Source: RI-231 sp041394905
GTDB lineage: Bacteria > Acidobacteriota > Terriglobia > Bryobacterales > UBA6623
Assembly (NCBI GenBank): GCA_041394905.1
Contig: JAWKHJ010000006.1
Span: forward strand, 1-64,000
Reading direction: 5' to 3'
DNA: 64,000 nt
Shown here one piece after another: positions 7,678 through 19,846 of the stretch; position 1 is the first letter of the stretch; the number at the start of each line of letters is the position of its first letter. The notes beneath the pieces were generated by a model. It was not told the origin of the DNA and did no database searches. It was given only the letters and a program-made list of their open reading frames with translations. The position numbers and the translations under genes are program-made.

Positions 7678-10340
7678 ATGGAGTGGCGAGTGGGTTTGAG
7701 CCGGGGACGCGCCTGGCTGGTGGCTGTGTCTCTGTCGATGCATGCCTTTGTGTTCGGCCAAGCGCCGCAGACGAGGCCGCCTGCGCCAGCGGTGGAGACC
7801 GAGCCCGGCAAAGACGTCGACGACCAACCCGAGTCCGCCGCCGCACCGCGCCAAGCCGATGCGCAGCGCACGCAGATCAACCTGCTCGGCCAGACGGATT
7901 CGCAGCGCGGCGAGAGCCGGCGCAACGAGAACGTCCAGTTCAATCTAGTCGATAACAACGCCCTGAAGGAGCTGAACGTTCGACTTGGAACGACGGCCAC
8001 GCTGGTCGACGAGTTCAAGGTCGACCAGGGCTACTTCGGCGCCGAGTTTGGCGCGCCGCCCACGCGCCCCATCCACGCGACAGCGTTGCCAGGTGGACGC
8101 GCCTTCCACGGCAGCCTGTTCGAAACGCACCAGAACAGCGTAACCAGCGCACGGGCGTTCTTCCAGGTGGGCGACGTGAAGCCTGCGCGGGAGAACAACT
8201 ATGGGGCGCGTGTCCTGTTTCCGCTTTGGGAAGGCGCGCGCCTCTCGCTCAATGGCTCGCAGATCAAGCTGCGCGGCCAAGTGAACGGCAACGTGCTCGT
8301 TCCGCTCGAGAGCGAACGCACGGCGCTGACGACCGATCCCGTGGTGCGCCCGATTGTCGAGGACATCTTGTCGGCTTATCCGGCCGAGGCGCCCAACCGC
8401 ACCGACATCGCCGCTCGTGCGCTCAACACCAACAGCCCGCAAAGCATCAATACGGACGTCGGCGGCGCGCAGCTCGACCAGGACGTGAGCGATGCTGACC
8501 GGCTGACCTTTCGCTACAGCTTTACCGGACAGAACGTCGACGCATTCCAGTTCGTGCAAGGGCAGAACCCGGATACGGACACGAAGAACCACAGCGCGCG
8601 CATCACCTGGAACCGCGTTTGGAGCGCTACTACGACGACGGATACGACCGTCGGGTACGACCGGTTGGGTTCCCTGCTGCTGCCGGTTTCAGGCAACCGG
8701 CCCTCCATCAGCGTCGGATCCGAGATCACCGGCCCCGCGCCGCCGCCGCCCATCCCCATCGACCGCGCGCAAAATCGCTTCCGCTACGGCTCGACGCTGC
8801 GCCACGTCCGCAACCGCCACACGCTTACCGCCGGCTTTGCCTTGACCAAGCTGTTCTACAACACAGCGAAGAGACCGACAGGCACCGGCATCACCAGCTT
8901 CAACCGCTCGGTGGAGAACGGCGTCGAGTACTCCCGCCATCGACAACCTGCGCCGCGGCAAGCCGTTCCAGCTCATCCAGGCTTTGGGCACCACTTACGG
9001 CTTCCGCAATTGGACCAACGTGTTCTTCGTCGGCGACCAGTGGCGGCCGACCGCTGACCTGACGCGTGACTTTTTCGGCCTGCGTTACGAGCCGGTCTCG
9101 CGCCCGCGCGACGCCACAGGCCGTAGCAACTTGCAGTACCACTCGGACCGCAACGGCTTTCGCCGACGTTTAAGGCTGAGCACCGGCTGGGCGATAGGCT
9201 CGGCGTGCTACGGGCTTCTACGGCTTGCACTATGGCGAGATCTTTCCCGTCACCTACGGGCAGGACCGCCTGAATGCTCCCTATAGCCTGCGCATCGTCA
9301 TTCAACAACCGAACTTGGCCGATCCGCTTGGCGAGCTGAGCTTCTCGGACCTCGATCCGGCTTCGCGTACCAGCAAGATCGAGCTTGGGGTCGGACATGG
9401 TGGTTCCTATTCCCACCAATACAACCTGAGTTGGCAGTTTGGTGTCGGTAGCCGCTCCACAAGCTCATCCAGACGTACTTCCTCAACCGTGGACTACCCG
9501 TGAGCGGCTTGCCGCTTTAGCAGGCCAACGTGAACGACCGCCGCGCCGATCAAGCTCTGTTCGAGCACCTGTTCATCCACAACGGCTCGCACGGCTACTT
9601 CCGACGCGGGGCGCGTTTCGCTCGTGAGCCGAACGCGCGGGCTCACGCTCAACACGTCCTACTGGTTCAGCAAGGCGATTGATACGGGCAGCAACTACAC
9701 GAACACGGCTTCCGGCCCGGACGCGCGCGACGCGGTCAGCCAGACCGAGTTCGACTCGATGCGCGACATCAAGGCGTTGAGTAATTTCGACCAGCCGCAC
9801 GTTTCTCGCAGGCTCTTAGTACCACTCGAGCCATCCCGCGGCGGTGCGCTCGGCAAGCTGTTCGGCGGCTGGACGCTGTCGACCGTGTTCCTGCTCAAGA
9901 CGGGGACGCCTTTCAGCGTGGATTCGGGCGCGGACGGCCCCGGGTTTACAGCAACGTGGATGGCTCGCGCTACGACCGCCCGAACGTGCTCGATACCTGG
10001 TTTCTCGGCCGCACCATAGGTGACCCCGATAACTCCGAGCGGCTCTTGCCCCGGACGGCCTTCGCCTACATCGACGCGCCGGCGCAACTTGCCCGGTACG
10101 CTTCGGAGCGTAACACCTTTCGTAAGGGGAAGATCGCTAATGTGAACTCCCGCATCCATCGCTCGGACCTTCGCGCTGGGCAGGAACCCGGTTGAGCTTC
10201 GAGCTGAGTCGATCAATTTCTTCAGCACGCCGCAGTTCGCCGAGCCGACCAAGTCGCTCACATCTCCGAGTTTTGGCCAGATCAACAATACGCTCAATGA
10301 TGGCAGGGCATTTCGATTTACGCTGCGGTTTGATTGGTAG
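7678..10340 (+). CDS. Oar-like TonB-dependent outer-membrane receptor, frameshifted
   Basis: The first 420 residues are a clean frame: signal peptide (WLVAVSLSMHAFVFGQ), a linker rich in Gln and Asn, a plug-like part (LGTTATLVDEFKVDQGYFGA) and beta-barrel strands such as RLTFRYSFTGQNVDAFQF and RITWNRVWSATTTTDTTV. Later strands continue in other frames: YGFRNWTNVFFVGDQWRP, LTLNTSYWFSKAIDTGSNY, LFGGWTLSTVFLLKTGTPFS. The end is FRFTLRFDW, the typical C-terminal aromatic barrel signature. About seven shifts lie between 8930 and 10110. Acidobacteria carry many such receptors, usually for glycans or peptides; no ligand can be named. Confidence 0.65.
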
Positions 10341-10391
10341 CCCCCAGCGGCTCGTCAAGCCCGCGCTTGCGATCTGCCTGGGGCTGTAACT

Positions 10392-11043
10392 GTGCGCACG
10401 ATTCCGCATGACCCATCCGCGAATGGGGCCAGGTCGAGGACTTCGAGCAGCCGCTCGCTGTGTTCGAGCGTCTTCACGCAGAACCCGCGCGACACCACGA
10501 CAACACAGGAATTCCTCCGCGCCGAGGACCTGACGGGCAAGCGCGTGATGGAGATCGGGACCGGCAGCGGGCTGCTTGCCTGCGCGCTCAAGGCCAGCCG
10601 AGCAGGTTGTAACCCGACCGACGTCAATCCGCACGTGTCAACGCGCACTACAACGCCGAGCGCCTGGGGCTGCGGATCGGCTGGACGTCCGCCGAGGTCG
10701 CCGAGGAAGCACGCGAGCGCCTTCGTGGCGCTGCGGCCTGGCGAGACGTTCGACTTGATCGTCTCTAACCCTCCGTGGGAGGACGCACGTGGGTAAGATT
10801 GAAGACTATGCGCTCTACGATCCGGGTTGGCTGCTGCTCGGCCTGCTCGACGGACTGCCGGATCCGTCTCTCTTCGGATGGCCGGTTGTAGCCTGGCCTA
10901 CGGCACGCGGTCAGGTGTGCTGGCGGTGATTCGTGCGGCCAATGCGCGCGGGTATCCCGTCGATGCTCGAGCAGGATCAAGAAGTCGCCTCGTTGCCGAG
11001 CAGGTTCCTGCCGGCGGTGACCTTGGAGATTCGTTTGCCCTGA
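10392..11043 (+). CDS. Methyltransferase with NPPW motif (PrmC/HemK-like), frameshifted
   Basis: Motif I reads GKRVMEIGTGSGLLACAL and the catalytic motif reads DLIVSNPPWED, the NPPY/W signature of N-methyltransferases such as HemK. Between them YNAERLGLADRLDVR can be read from other frames. Afterwards the frame moves to EDYALYDPGWLLLGLLDGLP and LAYGTRSGVLAVIRAANARG, ending LPAVTLEIRLP. About five one-base shifts occur. The substrate could be a protein glutamine or a small molecule. The GTG at 10392 is a tentative start. Confidence 0.55.
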
Positions 11044-11291
11044 AGCCGCCAACCCGGACGTTGGCATCAGTCTTTCCGCACCACGGGGTCAGTGTATAGG
11101 GTGTATCCCTTAGCGCGCGCCTTGGGCGGCTGCCTGAGGCCAGGGGTTAAGTGACTGATAAGGCGTCCGGTTGTGGGCGAGCGTTCGCAAGTGGCGGACG
11201 CGGGGAGAAGTGGCAATGTTCATGCACGAGTGGGGGCGGGTCATGGTATCGCGCACGGTTCAGAGCGGCATGGCCGAGGCAAGGGAGACAT

Positions 11292-12362
11292 ATGCTACGG
11301 ATTGAGCGCATCGGAAAGCGCTTGCTGGCCTTCCGCAATCTCAAACAGCGTCCGATCGCGGAGTTCTACGATCTGACTGATTTCATCGTCAACAGCCCTG
11401 ATGAGTTCTTCGGCGAGATCGGCGAAAAGGTTTTTTTGATTGGCACACACGCGAAGTTGGGTCGGGCTGAAGGCGCTCCGGTTGACCTGCTGGGCGTGGA
11501 CGCTTCCGGCGCCGGCGTCGCAGCCGTGATTGAGGCGACGGCGGAGGAGTCGGCGTTGGCGCGCGCGATTCGCGCCGCGAGCCGGTTGGCGGCGTGGGCG
11601 CCGCCGCAGTTTTTTGAGCGGCTAACCGACCAGCGCAGCCGCGCCTTGCGCACCTTTGTCGGTTCGAACATGTCGCAATTGAACAAACGGCAGCGCGTGT
11701 TCATCATTGGCGAAAAGGCGGATGACGAGCTGATATCGGCAGCCGCGTGGCTTTCCGAGCGCGGCGTGGACATTGTGTTTGTGGAAGCGTCGCTGGCAGT
11801 GGAGCCCCACAGCGGGGCGGAATATTTGCGCTGCCACGCCTACAATCCGCAGGAGGCGCGCCGGGCCGCGCGGCGCAGCGAGCGTGAAGCGGCCTACCAT
11901 AGCGCCGATCCCAAGCTGCAGCCGACGCCGACCCCGACCGCGGACGAGGCTCTCGAGGCCGAGGTTGGAGCGCCGCCGGAGCCGGATTGGTCCGCGCTGG
12001 ACTTGGAGGAATCTCCATTCACCCATGCTGCAGCGCCGCAGCAAGAACCCGAACCCGAGCCGGAACCCGAGCCATCTTCGCCTGAGCGTCGTTCGACGCC
12101 GCGCGAGACCGTCGAAGCCGACCGCGTAGTGGAAGTCGAGTATGCCGGTCGTCGCCTGGGAGCGCACCTGACCGACTACAGTCCGACCGGCGTCGCGCTC
12201 GAGATGAACAGCCCGTTGCCGATCGGCTCGACCGTACTGGTGATCGGCCAGCTCGCGCGCGGGGAGAAGACCGAGCAGGTCCACCGCAAGGGCCGCGTGC
12301 GGTACTGCCGCTTCGAAGAGCAGGGCTTCCGGTTGGGCGTGGCTCTCGAACAAAGCTCGTAG
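11292..12362 (+). CDS. PilZ-domain protein with NucS/DUF91-like N-terminal domain
   Basis: The start is ATG 11292, after AAGGGAGACAT; a longer frame from 11151 has no family-like text. The C-terminal 91 residues are a PilZ domain with both c-di-GMP contacts: RSTPR (about 267-271) and DYSPTG (about 295-300), so it probably binds c-di-GMP. The N-terminal 170 residues resemble the nuclease fold of NucS/DUF91 proteins around VDLLGVDASGAGVAAVIEA. The expected E-x-K of the active site reads E-A-T (81-83), so cleavage activity is unlikely. A low-complexity PEPEPEPEP linker joins the two. It may be a signal adaptor that still binds nucleic acid or protein. Confidence 0.7.
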   Translation: MLRIERIGKRLLAFRNLKQRPIAEFYDLTDFIVNSPDEFFGEIGEKVFLIGTHAKLGRAEGAPVDLLGVDASGAGVAAVIEATAEESALARAIRAASRLAAWAPPQFFERLTDQRSRALRTFVGSNMSQLNKRQRVFIIGEKADDELISAAAWLSERGVDIVFVEASLAVEPHSGAEYLRCHAYNPQEARRAARRSEREAAYHSADPKLQPTPTPTADEALEAEVGAPPEPDWSALDLEESPFTHAAAPQQEPEPEPEPEPSSPERRSTPRETVEADRVVEVEYAGRRLGAHLTDYSPTGVALEMNSPLPIGSTVLVIGQLARGEKTEQVHRKGRVRYCRFEEQGFRLGVALEQSS

Positions 12363-12401
12363 CAGACGGATCCGCCCTTCGTCCCATTCTTGAAAGACAA
12401 A

Positions 12402-12427
12402 AAGCCCCGGGCCGAGACCCGGGGCTT
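12402..12427. terminator. Bidirectional rho-independent terminator
   Basis: AAGCCCCGGG and CCCGGGGCTT form a perfect ten-base stem around CCGAGA. The PilZ gene arrives from the left and lon from the right, so one hairpin serves both. Rightward the stem is followed by GCTTTCTT; leftward by TTTGTCTTTC. Confidence 0.85.
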
Positions 12428-12453
12428 GCTTTCTTGCGCAGCTGAGCAGAAGC

Positions 12454-14876
<2,423 letters not shown>

Positions 14877-15011
14877 CTACCCTCGATTATGACGGGCGGC
14901 GCCGGCAAAGGGAAATGAGGGGAGGCCCTGAGGCGGGTCGTGAGGGCGAACGGATTGACGGCATGACGTTTCGGGGGGAGGATTGGAGTAACAGGACCTT
15001 CGCGCCCCCGC

Positions 15012-16015
15012 ATGATCGTCGCCCAAACACCGTCTGATAGACTCGATCGCCTGCGCCGACTGCGCACGCTGAACGTGCTCGATACGCCTCCGGACGAGCG
15101 TTTTCGACCGTTATACCCGCATCGCGATGAGCTTGTTCAGCGCTCCAATTGCGTTGGTGACGTTCATCGACGAGGGACGCCAGTGGTTCAAGTCGGCGGC
15201 CGGGCTGGATCTGAAGGAAGACGGCCGGCAGGTCTCCTTCTGCGCGCATACGATCCTGCAGTCCGAGGTCTTCATCGTGGAGGACACGCTGCGGGACGCG
15301 CGTTTCGCGGACAACCCCTGGGTGACTGGGCCCCCGCACGTGCGCTTCTACGCCGGGTGCCCGGTGCCGGCCGGCATGGGTTCCGGTCTGGGGACGGTCT
15401 GCGTGATGGACCGCAGGCCACGGACGTTCACCTCGCACGGGAGCCGGATTGCTCTCTGATCTGGGCAGCTTGTTGGCCAACGACATCCTGACGGTCGATT
15501 TGGCGACTCGAGATGAGCTGACCCAGTTGGTCAACCGGCCGAGCTTTCTGGCACGCTGACGCAGCGGGAGATCGAGCGGTCGATCGGCGAGGCGGCAGAT
15601 GACGCTGATGCGCTTCGACATCACGGGGCTCAAGACGATCAACGACCGCCGCTTTGGCCATGAGGAGGGAGATCGCGCGTTGCCGCGGCTCTCCGATGCG
15701 CTCGGCGCTCCGTCCGCGCGACCGACATTGCGGGCCGTATGGCGGAAGCGAGTTGGCGCTTTCCATGCCGGGCGCTCGCCCGAGCACACCGAGCGCGTCT
15801 TGACGCTGCTCAAGGAGCGGCTGGACGAGCTGGGCGCGAGACGGCGACGGGCTTACGAGCTGCGCTACAGCGTGGGCATCGTGGAGCTCGACTCGGCTCG
15901 CCACCGCACGGCGGAAGAGCTGATGGAAGAAGTTGGCCAGACGATGCAATTGGCGAAGCGCGAAGCGCCGACGCAGCACACGGCGTTCTGGCAGACGGGC
16001 CGGAGGCGAGGGTAG
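15012..16015 (+). CDS. GAF-GGDEF protein with degenerate active site, frameshifted
   Basis: The start LRRLRTLNVLDTPPDERF is the classic lead-in of GAF-diguanylate cyclase proteins. The GAF part reads APIALVTFIDEGRQWFKSAA, VSFCAHTILQSEVFIVEDT and DARFADNPWV. The GGDEF part has DITGLKTINDRRFGHEEGD, but the signature loop appears as GGSEL in the best frame near 15735, so catalysis is doubtful. Later text YSVGIVELDSARHRTAEEL fits the end of the domain. At least four shifts are present. If GGSEL is real it may act as a c-di-GMP or GTP sensor. Confidence 0.6.
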
Positions 16016-16074
16016 CCGTCCCAGCCGGCCCCGGCCTTTGCGGTCGGGGCTAGCTCTAGGGAAATCCAGGTCGG

Positions 16075-17679
16075 CTATCGCGTTAGACGCATGACTTCGC
16101 TTCGGACTTTGTCGAATGCTGCGTTTAGCTCGCCCAGGCTCGGAGCATAGACATAGCTGCCCATCGGTTCATTCGTTGCAGCGGCGATTTGCACGCCGTA
16201 GCTATTCGACGGGTCGTTGGTCATGCGCTTCATGAAGGAGGCGTCGGCGTCGTATCCGTAGCCTCCAAGGCCAATGGCGTGGATATAGACGCCGCCCAAA
16301 GTAGAATCCCTTCGCGCAGTCTGGGCGATGTTCAGCGACAAGTTTTTCGCGCCGTTGTGGACGTTCGTCCCGCGGAACGTCGCGTTGCTGGTGGTCGAAC
16401 TGTTGGAGTACAGCCGGGAATCGTTGCGGGAGTAGGAGAAGGTTCCGTCGTCGCCCTCGCAGCCAGAAGCGTTGTCGTCGATGCAGAAAGTCTTGGAGAT
16501 TCCGCCCGATTCGGTCGCCGTCCAGGTTGTCGGCCAGTCGTAGCTCGAGTTGAACGCGAGCTCCACGTCCGCGCCCCATTGGTCCATCCAGCTCGAGCAG
16601 CTCGAGTGCTGCGGGTGGTCGTAGGAGCTCGACCCCGAGCCGTAGTAGACGGGCGGCCCGTTGGCATCGCGGTTCCAGAGACCGCGGACGTCGTAGAAAC
16701 GCGGGTTGTTCCAGACGCTCGCGTCCTGGCCGGCGCCGACCGTGCCCTCGACCCAGCTTGACGAGCAACGCGGGCTGCTGCCGGAGGTCTTCATGCGGAA
16801 CCTGGCCGAGAATGCCGAAGGCTGGCCGTCGGTGAAGAACACGATCGCGTTCAACGCGTCGGCGTCCTGCACGCGCAGCAGCTCCGCATAGGCCAGCCAC
16901 AGGCCGGTCGAGTAATTGGTATAGGCCGAGGACGGAACTTGTTGGGCGAGGATCTTGTTCTTGACGGCGTTGCCCGTCTTGAAGCCTTTGGCGAGGCTGA
17001 AGTCCACGTTGGCGCCAGTGCCGAAGGTGACCAAACCGAGGCGGTCGCGGTTGTTGTCGAACTTCTCGATGAACTTGATCGCCGACTCTTGGACATCGTC
17101 CCAGGCGTTCGCGGACTTGAGCGACGCCGAGCGGTCGAGCACGACCATGACGTTGACGTCCCGGCGGGCGGCGTAGGCGCTGGAGCGCACGGTCACTTTG
17201 TTGACGCCGAAGTAGCGCATGAAGAACGTGGGGGCTTCCGCGATCGTCTTGATGCGGACCTCACGCATGCCGGCTTTCATCGCCGGGTCCGTTTCGAACA
17301 TCGCCGGGGCGCCCGGGTCCATGTTTTTGGCGGCGACTTTGATGGATTGCGAGAAGTTGCCGCTGTTTCCAGTCAACAGGATGTTGTCGGGAAAGTTCGC
17401 ATCGAACAGCATGCCGGCGACGCGTTGGATTTCGGCCTGCTGGTCGGAATAGGTCACGCCGCGCTCGAGAGCCCGAATGGCCCCGAGAGCGGCTGCGTCG
17501 GTAGCTGTCGCGAGGAACGTCTTGACCGAATAAGCGAGGACCAGGTCGACCGCAAGGCCGCCGAGTCCGATCATCACTCCAGCCATGCAGGCGATCAGGA
17601 CGAGGACCTGGCCACGGCGCCCATCGCGGAAGTGGGATGAATCGTTTTGGAATGAGCAGGCTTGGAATAGAATTGGCAT
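16075..17679 (-). CDS. TadG-like protein with von Willebrand factor A domain, copy 1
   Basis: The frame is intact, 534 residues. The N-terminus RRGQVLVLIACMAGVMIGLG followed by VDLVLAYSVKTFLATATDAA is the TadE/TadG membrane anchor. The VWA domain has the metal site D-R-S-A-S (VMVVLDRSASLKSAN) and a later FFTDGQPSAF. About 150 residues rich in Ser, Asn, Tyr and Cys are inserted after that strand (for example VYYGSGSSSYDHP, then FCIDDNASGCEGDD) before the domain resumes at GGVYIHAIGLGGYGYDADA. TadG proteins work with Flp/Tad pili; no other tad gene lies in the window. A near-identical copy follows upstream at 17918-19497. Confidence 0.8.
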   Translation of the reverse strand: MPILFQACSFQNDSSHFRDGRRGQVLVLIACMAGVMIGLGGLAVDLVLAYSVKTFLATATDAAALGAIRALERGVTYSDQQAEIQRVAGMLFDANFPDNILLTGNSGNFSQSIKVAAKNMDPGAPAMFETDPAMKAGMREVRIKTIAEAPTFFMRYFGVNKVTVRSSAYAARRDVNVMVVLDRSASLKSANAWDDVQESAIKFIEKFDNNRDRLGLVTFGTGANVDFSLAKGFKTGNAVKNKILAQQVPSSAYTNYSTGLWLAYAELLRVQDADALNAIVFFTDGQPSAFSARFRMKTSGSSPRCSSSWVEGTVGAGQDASVWNNPRFYDVRGLWNRDANGPPVYYGSGSSSYDHPQHSSCSSWMDQWGADVELAFNSSYDWPTTWTATESGGISKTFCIDDNASGCEGDDGTFSYSRNDSRLYSNSSTTSNATFRGTNVHNGAKNLSLNIAQTARRDSTLGGVYIHAIGLGGYGYDADASFMKRMTNDPSNSYGVQIAAATNEPMGSYVYAPSLGELNAAFDKVRSEVMRLTR

Positions 17680-17686
17680 CTTGGGC

Positions 17687-17735
17687 CCCTAGGAATCACG
17701 CGAGGTCCTTTCCTGCGACGATCCTATTCCTAGGG
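17687..17735. promoter_or_regulatory. Inverted repeat in the leader of the VWA copy 1 gene
   Basis: CCCTAGGAAT at 17687-17696 is the exact reverse complement of 17726-17735. It lies 8 to 56 bases before the ATG at 17679. The leader of copy 2 (19500-19560) also has CTAGG-type strings. It may be an operator or a leader hairpin. Confidence 0.4.
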
Positions 17736-17876
17736 CCTTGCTTAGCAGCAATGAAGAGGTCGTACCCTTTTTCTCTGAGGTCCGGCGCGGGGGCTGTCGA
17801 AACCAAGGTTCTAAACAGCTCAGGTGAATCCAGCGGGCGGAGCCCTAGCTGTGAGGCGATACGTCGAGAGGATGAA

Positions 17877-17910
17877 CCCTAGTCGAATCAACGCGTTGAT
17901 TCGACTAGGG
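17877..17910. repeat. 34-bp perfect palindrome between the two VWA genes
   Basis: The half CCCTAGTCGAATCAACG is followed at once by its reverse complement, with no loop and no mismatch. It is eight bases after the stop of copy 2. Neither strand shows a T-run after it, so it is a poor rho-independent terminator. It could be a transcript-protecting hairpin, a protein site or a recombination scar. Confidence 0.8.
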
Positions 17911-17917
17911 CCTGTCC

Positions 17918-19497
17918 TCAGCGGGTCAGGCGCATGACTTCGCTTCTTACCTTGTCAAACGCTGCATTCAACTCGCCAAGGCTGGGCGCGTAGATGTAAC
18001 TTCCCATGGGCTCAGTCGGCTCCGCGTTGATCTGGACGCCATAAGAGTCGGCCGGATCGTTGGCCATCCGCTTCATGAAGGAAGCGTCGGCGTCGTACCC
18101 GTAGCCGCCCAAGCCGATGGCGTGGATGTAGACGCCGCCCAAAAGTGGAGTCCTGTCGAGCTGTTTGCGCAATGTTCAAGGAGAGATTCTTGGCGCCGTT
18201 GTGGACGTTGGTTCCTCGGAACGTGGAGTTGTAGTAGTTGCTGCTGTCGGAGAACAGCCGTGAGTCTGAGCGCGAGTAGGGGTAGTCTCCGTCGTCGCCG
18301 CTACAGCCTGAGGCGGTGTCGTCGATGCAGAAAGTCTTGGAGATGCCACCGGGCTCTGTGGCTGTCCAGGAAGTTGGCCAATCGTTTCCTGAGTTGAATG
18401 CGTATTCGACGTTGCCACCCCATTGGTTCATGCCGGAGCAATTCGAGTTTTGGGGGTGGTCGTAGGAACTCGAACCCGAGCCGTAGTACACCGCAGGCGG
18501 ACCGGCATGCCTGTTCCAGAGGCCACGAACGTCGTAGAAACGGGGATTGTTCCATACACTGGTGTCCTGTCCGGCGCCCACCGTGCCCTCGAGCAGGCTC
18601 TGGCTGCATCTGGGGCTGTTCCAGGTGCGCATGCGGAACTTCGCCGAGAAGGCCGAGGGCTGGCCATCTGTGAAGAACACGATCGTGTTCAGGGCGTCGC
18701 CGTCGGCCACCCGCAAGAGCTCGGCGTAGGCGAGCCACAGGCCCGTGGAATAGTTCGTGTACGCGGACGATGGCACCTGCTGACTCAGGATGATGTTCTT
18801 GACTGCGTTATTGGTCTTGAAACCGCTGCCGAGCGGGAAGTCGACGTTCGCGCCGGTGCCGAAGGTTACCAGCCCAAGGCGGTCCCGATTGTTGTCGAAC
18901 TTTTGAATGAACTGGATGGCGGAGTTTTGGACGTCGTCCCAGGCGTTGGCGGACTTGAGCGAGGCCGAGCGATCGAGAACGACCATCACGTTCACGTCGC
19001 GGCGTGCGGCGTACGCGCTCGCCCGCACGGTCACTTTTGTTCACTCCGAAATAGCGCATGAAAAAGGTTGGGGCCTCTGCCACCGTATTGATGCGCACTT
19101 CGCGCATACCGGCCTTCATGTCCGGGTCGCTCTCGAACATCGGCGGCGCGTTCGAATCCATAGTCTTGGCGGCGACCTTGACGCTCTGCGAAAACTGGCT
19201 GGAGTTCCCAGTCAACAGCAATCCGTCGGGGAAGTTCGCATCGAAGAGCATCTGTGCGACGCGCTGTACTTCGGACTGCTGATCGGTGTAGGTGACGCCC
19301 CGCTCTAGGGCCCGCACCGCTCCGAGCGCCGCGGCGTCGGTGGCCGTAGCCAAAAAGGTCTTAACGGAATATGCGAGCACGAGATCGACGGACAGTCCGC
19401 CAAGGCCGATCATGACGCTCGCAACACACGCGATGAGCACCATGACCTGGCCGCGGCGGCGCGGTCGTCGTAGCGAAGCAGATCGGTTAAATGACAT
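17918..19497 (-). CDS. TadG-like VWA protein, copy 2, two frameshifts
   Basis: This is a tandem paralogue of the gene at 16075, with the same anchor (GQVMVLIACVASVMIGLGG), metal site (VVLDRSASLKSANAWDD), Cys-containing insertion and C-terminus (SLGELNAAFDKVRSEVMRLT). The frame breaks near 19035 (after FFMRYFGVNK) and near 18150 (around QDSTF/LLGGVYIHAIG). At the breaks copy 1 reads through, which supports one-base errors here rather than a different design. The anchor and VWA parts are nearly the same; the insertion differs most, as for a surface-exposed region. Confidence 0.75.
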
Positions 19498-19846
19498 AGT
19501 TTCGACTCCTCTAATAACAGGCGAATCTGTTTCCTAGTCCCTATCCCGATGCTAGTCCTAATACTGGATTCTTATAAATGAATCAGGAGTACCCTTTGTT
19601 TGGTTGGTATGCCTAGGGCGCCGCCTGGGCATCAACCGAGGGCGAATGGCCCAAAGGTTCCAAATGGTCATAAGGCGAAACTTGACCACGAACGGGTCCG
19701 TTCTCACAGACCCAGTAATATCAATGGGTTGGCGCTCAACTGGACTGCTCGCGAGCCGGAGAGGCGCGGATGGTCCAGATCCTGGGGGACGTCGTTTCAG
19801 ATCCATGCAGCGGCTGGGCTGGACGCATCCCGACCCGCAAAGGTCT
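19498..19846. other. Gap without a gene between VWA copy 2 and the sulfatase
   Basis: Only shadow frames are seen. The right part near 19500-19560 should hold the leader and promoter of VWA copy 2, with GAGGAGT as its ribosome binding site just before ATG 19497. Nothing else is recognised. Confidence 0.5.

Noticed and set aside
17877..17910. Rho-independent terminator for VWA copy 2
   Set aside because: The stem is strong but has no loop and no T-run on the minus strand.
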